From positions 9,729,608 through 9,793,607 of the forward strand of contig NC_088299.1 in NCBI RefSeq assembly GCF_032854445.1: a stretch of DNA of 64,000 nt, written 5' to 3'. Under the pieces are notes generated by a model, which made no database searches, was not told the DNA's origin, and worked only from the letters and a program-made list of their open reading frames with translations. This document shows, one piece after another, positions 30,201-42,200 of the stretch. The translations under genes and the position numbers were made by a program. The DNA comes from Liolophura sinensis. Lineage: Eukaryota; Mollusca; Polyplacophora; Chitonida; Chitonidae. The stretch's first letter is position 1. Every line of letters starts with the position of its first letter.

Positions 30201-33200
30201 ATATACTGTTGACAACTGTTGCTGTTTTTATTTTTTCATTTGTTATCTGGAATTGGTCATTTGAAAGCACTTATAATGTAAATATAATCGGCTTTGATGG
30301 AGAATATGATATATCATGTTTTTATTTGTTGTACAATTTTTTTTTTATTGCATGTTTTTGTTGTGAGTGTTAAACACATGTGTATATGCATGGTTATTTA
30401 TTTATTTATTATTTTGTTTGTATATCATAATTAGCATATATACACACATTTTTTGTTTGGAAAAATCTGTTTTGGGCTGATTTACTAGGATGTTGGGAAT
30501 ACAGTGTTAAATTTTGTGCATTTATGTATGAAAATAAACTCTTTATTATTTATACACTGACAACAAAGAAGATGTTGAACACTTCATTCTTGTAATAATT
30601 TTGACATTTTATGACAAGAAACAATTAAAAGTGACACACTGTATATGGACGCACATATAAGCATCAAAATCATGAAATTTGACATTGGTAGACACAAAAT
30701 TGTAAAGGTATAAATGTCATGTGGTTTTTTACCTACGTTTACAGGATTCTGATACAAAGTTAACATAACTATTACTGTACTGAAATCAAGCTGTAATGTT
30801 GAATTTTGTTAATCCTTTTTCAGGATGATGGTTCTAATGAGGAGAATGAGAGCAATCTGTTTGAAATCCTTGACTACAAGGATGATGGGTACATTGACCT
30901 TGTCCTCAAGGTCATGGCACGTGTCTGTGATGGCCAACATAGGGGCTTACAGGTAGGGGATCAGTTTTATGATCCTTTCGCACGTTACCCAGCTAATTTC
31001 AGAAATGGCAACATTTTAAGTACAGAGGTGACTTCAGGTTATGTGTCAGGTTAATTTTACGCACCGCGTGGCACTTTCTAAGTCCAGGTGCACACCTCAT
31101 GATCAACTTTTGACCTCTAATCTGTAGTGTAACACATCCCCAGTTGAGGTGCACACCTCACACCTTTCACTGGATCTTTAGTCTGGAGTGTAGCACGCCC
31201 CCAGTTGAGGTGCTCACCTTGCGATTGACTTTATTTGACATCTAGTCTGGAGTGTACATGTAGCACACCCCAAGTTGAGGTGCACACCTCATGATCAACT
31301 TTAATGAGCCTCTAGTTCGGAGTGTAGCACACCCCTAGTCGAGGTGCACACCTCATGATCAACTTTAATGAACCTCTAGTCCGGAGTGTAGCATACCCCC
31401 AAGCAAGGTGCACACCTCATGATCAACTTTAATGAACCTCTAGTCCGGAGTGTAGCACACCCCTAGTCGAGGTGCACACCTCATGATCAACTTTAATGAA
31501 CCTCTAGTCCGGAGTGTAGCACACCCCTAGTCGAGGTACACACCTCATGATCAACTTTAATGAACCTCTAGTCCGGAGTGTAGCACACCCCTAGTCGAGG
31601 TGCACACCTCATGATCAACTTTAATGAACCTCTAGTCCGGAGTGTAGCACACCCCCAATCGAGGTGCACACCTTACATTATTAAGGATCTCTTTCTCCTA
31701 TAAAATGTATCCTCAAGGTAGGTTGCCTTGCAATTCAATAACCTGTCTATTGAGTCTCAGCCAATTCCCATAACTGAGACTTGCAATTTTTTGATGCTAG
31801 TCTTATTTAAGCAGAAGGTCTGACAGCAACCTGCAGATGGTTGTGGGTGACCCCCAGGCTCTGCCTGGTTTCCTGCCACCAAAGTAATTTTACTGGTTTG
31901 ATGATGAGAACTTTACTGGGAAGGTTTGCGTTCTCTGACTGTTATTTTTGGTCTTTCGCTCAGGATTACTTACGAGAGCAACCAGACAATGTGAAATCTT
32001 TTAACATCGTCGGAGAAATCGCCCAGTTCCTGAACGTTGTCTACTCCAGCATTAACGTGAAGACCATTGATCTAGTCATACAGTTATTCAGCACTCTAAA
32101 CGAGTTCTGCTCCGTAAGTATGGAACCTCAGAACAACAATATCACTGCTCTCCAGGCCCTGGGATCACGAGTGGATCTTAGACTTTAGTTAAAATTTTAT
32201 TCCTAAAATTTTATATGGTCTTTTGCAGAGTTTTAGCCGAAATTATTTGTACAGTAACTTTACCAGAATTTACATTGTCAAGCAATATTTTGACATTGTT
32301 ACATCAGAAATAACATTTTTAAAGTAATTGAAATTTTGACTTAAGCCTAAGATCGTTTTGTGAAATGTAACCATTATCCTTGTAATCAAGGATTTATAGT
32401 ACCATATAAATGATCAAAGTGGCATTTTGTTTGTAGATTTCGAAATTTACCACCTGTTTTCTTGCTAACTCAGTTCAAAAGCACATCAAACAAAGATATC
32501 CAAGATGCTGGTTCAAAACCCGCCTTGGTCTGGGAATTTGTCAATTCCCATGCAGCAATAGACAGTCATCGACATTCATCTGACTGTCTGCGCAGTCTAA
32601 CTTTCTTTGAAGATCTCTTGTCTTCCACCAATATGGTTTGCATATCTGTACATCTCGTGTGAAAGTTTTGTCTGTAGTTTTCAAAATTAACTGGTTTGTC
32701 TTGGGCATTCCCATCTTCTTCACTCATAAAACTTAACGCGACTGTGTAAGTGACAAATGGCGTTAAACAACAATCAGATAAATGAATCCCTCCCACCATA
32801 ATGCTGGTTGCTATCGTGTAAATGAAATATTCTTAAGTATGGCATAAAACACCAATTAAATACATAACTGAAAATAAAAAAATCAAATATAAAGAGAGCC
32901 AGCGCTCGTGTAGAAAGTAAACTGTGTTGACCAGGCATTCAATCTCATCACCACTTTTCATCAGATGATACATGTTCCTGTACCTCATACATTTAATGTA
33001 TTGTTTTTCTTTCTCAGTTGTAAATAAATAAATAAATGAATAGGTAAATAAATAAATTTTTCCCCCATTTATACAGGGCAATCAAGAAAACCGCAGTGTG
33101 ATTTATGACAGGAAAGTTGTTGACTACGTCAATTTCATCTTGAGATCTGGAGAATTCCCAGAATGCCCTGAAGAAAAGGTGAGTAATAAGAGCCTATTGC

Positions 33201-36200
33201 GAACATCACAATGGAGACGCCATCAGAGTGTAAAGAGATGCTTAAGTTAGCTTATTGGATGTTGAATCAGAATCAGCTGTGTCTTTTAATAATTTCAGAA
33301 AATGGAGGTAGGAGTTTAACCATTTTATGCTCAGAACATTCACCTGTCTCTCTCCCCTTACCCCCTGTCCACCCTCACCAAACGCCTCTATCTCAAGAAT
33401 TTTTTTAAGAATTCTTTCCAATAATCCTCATGCGGATGCTTTGCTTTCTTCAAATCAAAGTCCCCAGTATTCATAATGCATGTAGATAAGACTGGTTTAT
33501 TTTGAATCATTTGTGGGACATTGATTTGGTTGATTTCTTGTGTGTTTGTGTCAGGTATGGGAGCTGCGTCAGATGATTGGCACTCTGATCCTGTCCCTAA
33601 TTGAAGAGAACGGGCCCCAGGCCTCCCAGGTGGCTAAGGTGAGTGGGTACAGGGTAAATGGCAAACAGCTCATATGGACTCTCTGGTTTAACCTCCAAGA
33701 AACCAGATAGTGTGATACACCCACTTCACCAGCTGGAGCTGTGACCTTGACTCGTGACTCATGACCTTGATGCATGAGCTTGCCTGGATGTGATCATTCA
33801 GTGTTTCCTCGGCTTATAAATAGGCCATTGCACTGACCAACTTTTGGTAATGATTGATGTGTTGTAATCCTGTTTTTCTCGCATTGTAAATATGCAGTTC
33901 ACAAGGCAAACTTTACATGTACCCTTATTCTAATTTTTGGAACCCCCTAATCTGCTCTTTTTATAATATAGGTGTAATTGTAGCTTTCTATTAACAAATC
34001 CATATCTTTACTTCCTCCAAAAATTGGGAGTGCTTGATGCACTGCTAATGTCTGTCCTAAAAATTAGAAGAATTAGGGTATGTAGGGTAAGACATGCTGT
34101 ATTTGACACAGAAGAATGTTTTAAGAGATAAATCACTGCATACAGATATTAATATTCTTGCTGAAACTTATATTGTTCCAGCTGAATGCTATCCTGCCTT
34201 TCAAACAAACCTGAAAACACCTGTCTAAGATCAGTAAATGAATCAGAATCAGAAAAATTGAGGAACTTAATCATGGGCAAAATTTTAGGCCCGAAAGAGA
34301 ACATGTATATTTTCCTGCTCTATACATAAGCTGTTCAATTGGTCTATTTTATGGGGAAAAAATTAATTTAAAAGTTATGGACCCTTCAAGCTGATTTTTT
34401 TTTTTTGTCATTAATTTGAAGCTTTGATGTTTATTCTGCTCACAGGAGGTAAAGGACACCTTGGATAAAGATGCCCTAGTGAGGCTGATGACAGAGTGCT
34501 ATGAGTTTTGTCAGACAGAGAAACCTAACACGCCACCCCAGGAGGGAGAGGCGGGCTACCTCAAGTCCGCCAAGAGCTTTGCCTTTAAAGGAGGCAGTCT
34601 GCTGCAAGGGGTCATGGTAAGTTTGGCAATCAAATGAAACCAGTTTCAGTGACGACATGAACTCCGTTTGTATTGGGAAGAATTAAGGAGGTTTGAACCT
34701 TTAAAAGTAATACAAAAATGTAAATGAACAAGAGGATTTATCAGAACTACCAGTTTGTTTCTCATTTGCAGTTTATAAATAGTTGTTAACTGTGTTATAA
34801 CAGGTTATAACATTGTATTAACATGGAAGTGGCTACATTTGCTCGTTCTCAGAAGGGGAAGAGTACCGCCCTGAAGGACATGATAGTCGTTAACTGTGTT
34901 ATAACAGGTTTTAACATTGTATTAACATGGAAGTGGCTACATTTGCTCATTCTCAGAAGGGGAAGAGTACCGCCCTGAAGGACATGATAGTGGTTAACTG
35001 TGTTATAACAGGTTTTAACATTGTATTAACATGGAAGTGGCTACATTTGCTCGTTCTCAGAAGGGGAAGAGTACCGCCCTGAAGGACATGATAGTCGTTA
35101 ACTGTGTTATAACAGGTTATAACATTGTATTAACATGGAAGTGGCTACATTTGCTCGTTCTCAGAAGGGGAAGAGTACCGCCCTGAAGGACATGATAGTG
35201 GTTAACTGTGTTATAACAGGTTATAACATTGTATTAACATGGAAGTGGCTACATTTGCTCGTTCTCAGAAGGGGAAGAGTACCGCCCTGAAGGACATGAT
35301 AGTCGTTAACTGTGTTATAACAGGTTATAACATTGTATTAACATGGAAGTGGCTACATTTGCTCATTCTCAGAAGGGGAAGAGTACCGCCCTGAAGGACA
35401 TGATAGTCGTTAACTGTGTTATAACAGGTTTTAAACATTGTATTAACATGGAAGTGGCTACATTTGCTCGTTCTCAGAAGGGGAAGAGTACCGCCCTGAA
35501 GGACATGATAGTGGTTAACTGTGTTATAACAGGTTATAACATTGTATTAACATGGAAGTGGCTACATTTGCTCGTTCTCAGAAGGGGAAGAGTACCGCCC
35601 TGAAGGACATGATAGTCGTTAACTGTGTTATAACAGGTTTTAACATTGTATTAACGTGGAAGTGGCTACATTTGCTCGTTCTCAGAAGGGGAAGAGTACC
35701 GCGCTGAAGGACATGATAGTGGTTAACTGTGTTATAACAGGTTTTAACATTGTATTAACATGGAAGTGGCTACATTTGCTCGTTCTCAGAAGGGGAAGAG
35801 TACCGCGCTGAAGGACATGATAGTCGTTAACTGTGTTATAACAGGTTTTAACATTGTATTAACATGGAAGTGGCTACATTTGCTCGTTCTCAGAAGGGGA
35901 AGAGTACCGCCCTGAAGGACATGATAGTCGTTAACTGTGTTATAACAGGTTATAACATTGTATTAACATGGAAGTGGCTACATTTGCTCATTCTCAGAAG
36001 GGGAAGAGTACCGCCCTGAAGGACATGATAGTCGTTAACTGTGTTATAACAGGTTATAACATTGTATTAACATGGAAGTGGCTACATTTGCTCGTTCTCA
36101 GAAGGGGAAGAGTACCGCCCTGAAGGACATGATAGTGGTTAACTGTGTTATAACAGGTTTTAACATTGTATTAACATGGAAGTGGCTACATTTGCTCGTT

Positions 36201-39200
36201 CTCAGAAGGGGAAGAGTACCGCCCTGAAGGACATGATAGTCGTTAACTGTGTTATAACAGGTTTTAACATTGTATTAACATGGAAGTGGCTACATTTGCT
36301 CGTTCTCAGAAGGGGAAGAGTACCGCCCTGAAGGACATGATAGTCGTTAACTGTGTTATAACAGGTTATAACATTGTATTAACATGGAAGTGGCTACATT
36401 TGCTCGTTCTCAGAAGGGGAAGAGTACCGCCCTGAAGGACATGATAGTGGTTAACTGTGTTATAACAGGTTTTAACATTGTATTAACATGGAAGTGGCTA
36501 CATTTGCTCGTTCTCAGAAGGGGAAGAGTACCGCCCTGAAGGACATGATAGTTGTTAACTGTGTTATAACAGGTTATAACATTGTATTAACATGGAAGTG
36601 GCTACATTTGCTCGTTCTCAGAAGGGGAAGAGTACCGCCCTGAAGGACATGATAGTGGTTAACTGTGTTATAACAGGTTTTAACATTGTATTAACATGGA
36701 AGTGGCTACATTTGCTCGTTCTCAGAAGGGGAAGAGTACCGCCCTGAAGGACATGATAGTCGTTAACTGTGTTATAACAGGTTATAACATTGTATTAACA
36801 TGGAAGTGGCTACATTTGCTCGTTCTCAGAAGGGGAAGAGTACCGCCCTGAAGGACATGATAGTGGTTAACTGTGTTATAACAGGTTATAACATTGTATT
36901 AACATGGAAGTGGCTACATTTGCTCGTTCTCAGAAGGGGAAGAGTACCGCGCTGAAGGACATGATAGTGGTTAACTGTGTTATAACAGGTTATAACATTG
37001 TATTAACATGGAAGTGGCTACATTTGCTCGTTCTCAGAAGGGGAAGAGTACCGCCCTGAAGGACATGATAGTGGTTAACTGTGTTATAACAGGTTATAAC
37101 ATTGTATTAACATGGAAGTGGCTACATTTGCTCGTTCTCAGAAGGGGAAGAGTACCGCCCTGAAGGACATGATAGTCGTTAACTGTGTTATAACAGGTTA
37201 TAACATTGTATTAACATGCAAGTGGCTACATTTGCTCGTTCTCAGAAGGGGAAGAGTACCGCCCTGAAGGACATGATAGTGGTTAACTGTGTTATAACAG
37301 GTTTTAACATTGTATTAACATGGAAGTGGCTACATTTGCTCGTTCTCAGAAGGGGAAGAGTACCGCCCTGAAGGACATGATAGTCGTTAACTGTGTTATA
37401 ACAGGTTATAACATTGTATTAACATGGAAGTGGCTACATTTGCTCGTTCTCAGAAGGGGAAGAGTACCGCCCTGAAGGACATGATAGTGGTTAACTGTGT
37501 TATAACAGGTTTTAACATTGTATTAACATGGAAGTGGCTACATTTGCTCGTTCTCAGAAGGGGAAGAGTACCGCCCTGAAGGACATGATAGTGGTTAACT
37601 GTGTTATAACAGGTTATAACATTGTATTAACATGGAAGTGGCTACATTTGCTCGTTCTCAGAAGGGGAAGAGTACCGCCCTGAAGGACATGATAGTGGTT
37701 AACTGTGTTATAACAGGTTATAACATTGTATTAACATGGAAGTGGCTACATTTGCTCGTTCTCAGAAGGGGAAGAGTACCGCCCTGAAGGACATGATAGT
37801 GGTTAACTGTGTTATAACAGGTTTTAACATTGTATTAACATGGAAGTGGCTACATTTGCTCGTTCTCAGAAGGGGAAGAGTACCGCCCTGAAGGACATGA
37901 TAGTCGTTAACTGTGTTATAACAGGTTATAACATTGTATTAACATGGAAGTGGCTACATTTGCTCATTCTCAGAAGGGGAAGAGTACCGCCCTGAAGGAC
38001 ATGATAGTGGTTAACTGTGTTATAACAGGTTATAACATTGTATTAACATGGAAGTGGCTACATTTGCTCGTTCTCAGATGGGGAAGAGTACCGCCCTGAA
38101 GGACATGATAGTCGTTAACTGTGTTATAACAGGTTATAACATTGTATTAACATGGAAGTGGCTACATTTGCTCGTTCTCAGAAGGGGCAGAGTACCGCCC
38201 TGAAGGACATGATAGTCGTTAACTGTGTTATAACAGGTTATAACATTGTATTAACATGGAAGTGGCTACATTTGCTCGTTCTCAGAAGGGGAAGAGTACC
38301 GCCCTGAAGGACATGATAGTCGTTAACTGTGTTATAACAGGTTATAACATTGTATTAACATGGAAGTGGCTACATTTGCTCATTCTCAGAAGGGGAAGAG
38401 TACCGCCCTGAAGGACATGATAGTGGTTAACTGTGTTATAACAGGTTTTAACATTGTATTAACATGGAAGTGGCTACATTTGCTCGTTCTCAGAAGGGGA
38501 AGAGTACCGCCCTGAAGGACATGATAGTCGTTAACTGTGTTATAACAGGTTATAACATTGTATTAACATGGAAGTGGCTACATTTGCTCGTTCTCAGAAG
38601 GGGAAGAGTACCGCGCTGAAGGACATGATAGTGGTTAACTGTGTTATAACAGGTTTTAACATTGTATTAACATGGAAGTGGCTACATTTGCTCGTTCTCA
38701 GAAGGGGAAGAGTACCGCCCTGAAGGACATGATAGTCGTTAACTGTGTTATAACAGGTTATAACATTGTATTAACATGGAAGTGGCTACATTTGCTCGTT
38801 CTCAGAAGGGGAAGAGTACCGCCCTGAAGGACATGATAGTCGTTAACTGTGTTATAACAGGTTTTAACATTGTATTAACATGGAAGTGGCTACATTTGCT
38901 CGTTCTCAGAAGGGGAAGAGTACCGCGCTGAAGGACATGATAGTGGTTAACTGTGTTATAACAGGTTTTAACATTGTATTAACATGGAAGTGGCTACATT
39001 TGCTCGTTCTCAGAAGGGGAAGAGTACCGCCCTGAAGGACATGATAGTCGTTAACTGTGTTATAACAGGTTATAACATTGTATTAACATGGAAGTGGCTA
39101 CATTTGCTCGTTCTCAGAAGGGGAAGAGTACCGCCCTGAAGGACATGATAGTCGTTAACTGTGTTATAACAGGTTTTAACATTGTATTAACATGGAAGTG

Positions 39201-42200
39201 GCTACATTTGCTCGTTCTCAGAAGGGGAAGAGTACCGCCCTGAAGGACATGATAGTCGTTAACTGTGTTATAACAGGTTATAACATTGTATTAACATGGA
39301 AGTGGCTACATTTGCTCGTTCTCAGAAGGGAAGAGTACCGCCCTGAAGGACATGATAGTGGTTAACTGTGTTTATAACAGGTTTTAACATTGTATTAACA
39401 TGGAAGTGGCTACATTTGCTCGTTCTCAGAAGGGGAAGAGTACCGCCCTGAAGGACATGATAGTCGTTAACTGTGTTATAACAGGTTATAAACATTGTAT
39501 TAACATGGAAGTGGCTACATTTGCTCATTCTCAGAAGGGGAAGAGTACCGCCCTGAAGGACATGATAGTCGTTAACTGTGTTATAACAGGTTTTAACATT
39601 GTATTAACATGGAAGTGGCTACATTTGCTCGTTCTCAGAAGGGGAAGAGTACCGCGCTGAAGGACATGATAGTGGTTAACTGTGTTATAACAGGTTTTAA
39701 CATTGTATTAACATGGAAGTGGCTACATTTGCTCGTTCTCAGAAGGGGAAGAGTACCGCCCTGAAGGACATGATAGTGGTTAACTGTGTTATAACAGGTT
39801 ATAACATTGTATTAACATGGAAGTGGCTACATTTGCTCGTTCTCAGAAGGGGAAGAGTACCGCCCTGAAGGACATGATAGTCGTTAACTGTGTTATAACA
39901 GGTTTTAACATTGTATTAACATGGAAGTGGCTACATTTGCTCGTTCTCAGAAGGGAAGAGTACCGCCTGAAGGACATGATAGTCGTTAACTGTGTTATAA
40001 CAGGTTTTAACATTGTATTAACATGGAAGTGGCTACATTTGCTCGTTCTCAGAAGGGGAAGAGTACCGCCCTGAAGGACATGATAGTGGTTAACTGTGTT
40101 ATAACAGGTTATAACATTGTATTAACATGGAAGTGGCTACATTTGCTCGTTCTCAGAAGGGGAAGAGTACCGCCCTGAAGGACATGATAGTCGTTAACTG
40201 TGTTATAACAGGTTTTAACATTGTATTAACATGGAAGTGGCTACATTTGCTCGTTCTCAGAAGGGGAAGAGTACCGCCCTGAAGGACATGATAGTGGTTA
40301 ACTGTGTTATAACAGTTTTAACATTGTATTAACATGGAAGTGGCTACATTTGCTCGTTCTCAGAAGGGAAGAGTACCGCCCTTGAAGGACATGATAGTGG
40401 TTAACTGTGTTATAACAGGTTTTAACATTGTATTAACATGGAAGTGGCTACATTTGCTCGTTCTCAGAAGGGGAAGAGTACCGCCCTGAAGGACATGATA
40501 GTCGTTAACTGTGTTATAACAGGTTTTAACATTGTATAACATGGAAGTGGCTACATTTGCTCGTTCTCAGAAGGGGAAGAGTACCGCCCTGAAGGACATG
40601 ATAGTGGTTAACTGTGTTATAACAGGTTATAACATTGTATTAACATGGAAGTGGCTACATTTGCTCGTTCTCAGAAGGGGAAGAGTACCGCCCTGAAGGA
40701 CATGATAGTGGTTAACTGTGTTTATAACAGGTTATAACATTGTATTAACATGGAAGTGGCTACATTTGCTCGTTCTCAGAAGGGGAAGAGTACCGCCCTG
40801 AAGGACATGATAGTCGTTAACTGTGTTATAACAGGTTTTAACATTGTATTAACATGGAAGTGGCTACATTTGCTCGTTCTCAGAAGGGGAAGAGTACCGC
40901 CCTGAAGGACATGATAGTGGTTAACTGTGTTATAACAGGTTTTAACATTGTATTAACATGGAAGTGGCTACATTTGCTCGTTCTCAGAAGGGGAAGAGTA
41001 CCGCGCTGAAGGACATGATAGTCGTTAACTGTGTTATAACAGGTTATAACATTGTATTAACATGGAAGTGGCTACATTTGCTCGTTCTCAGAAGGGGAAG
41101 AGTACCGCCCTGAAGGACATGATAGTCGTTAACTGTGTTATAACAGGTTATAACATTGTATTAACATGGAAGTGGCTACATTTTTCTCGTTCTCAGAAGG
41201 GGAAGAGCACCGCCCTGAAGGACATGATGACAGAAGCCGGCTTCCAGTTCTACCTGCTCTTAGCCAGATTCTATGACATTGACCCCCATCTCAATATCAG
41301 TAAGTTTTTGGGGAGTTTTTCTTTTTGTAACGCGGTCAAGTCACGTTGTTACGTATTGACCTAAGTCTCAATATCAGTCTGGTTGAATCATTTAAAAATG
41401 ACTTCAAGAATGTTTTTTGTTGCTACATGTACCTTGCTTGGCGCTCAGCCCTGAGATGCTAAAGCATGGAAAAAAGACTAGTTGACACGGTGTCAGTATA
41501 ATGCGACTGGGTGAGTCATGTCTTAGGTGTCTTTGGCATGATGCTTCAGTGGCAGCAGCACTTTGGCGGCCTGAACTCGCCCTGCCGCAATAAGACACAA
41601 TATATGCATATGTACTCACCCCTAACATATGCTCAGAGACTCCTTATCGTTACATGACTGAGAAATTGTTAAGTATGACATAAAACTCCAAGTATACATA
41701 CATACATACATATACATACATACATACATACATACATACATACATACATACATGCGTACATACGTATATACGCACGTACGTAAGTACATACATACATACA
41801 TACGTACATACATACATACATACATACATACATACATACCAATTTATGAAACTCTGAACAGGATATTGATTTGCTCTGTTTGGTTTTCTTTAACCATAAA
41901 CCTGACTGTCATTGTAGATTTTTAAGGCCAGAATAGCATCCCAGTCAAAGAAACAAAAATATATAATTTGTTTGACATACACTGGTTTAATAACTGTTTA
42001 ATGTACTGTGATTGTGTGTTGACAGAGTTAGTCTTGACCACGGAGCAGCAGAGGGCTATTGGGTACTTCAAGAAGAACAGCCAGTCTGTTGAGCTTGTCA
42101 AAGACGATATTCTGCAAAAGGTCAACTTCCGGGTGAAAAACAAGGTAAGTAATGCAATCTAAAGCCACATTCAAAATTCTGCAGTTAAGTGGAAATTTAA

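Noticed and set aside
35343-40074. Repeated 85-86-codon frames in the satellite
   Set aside because: Each is read-through of two or three satellite units. They share the same peptide and end wherever the 104-bp period shifts frame.
34783-41228. CRISPR-like array
   Set aside because: Units are contiguous 104-bp copies without unique spacers, inside an animal intron, and contain an exon edge.
41622-41837. Tyr/Met/Cys/Val-rich frame
   Set aside because: Translation of the CATA microsatellite.
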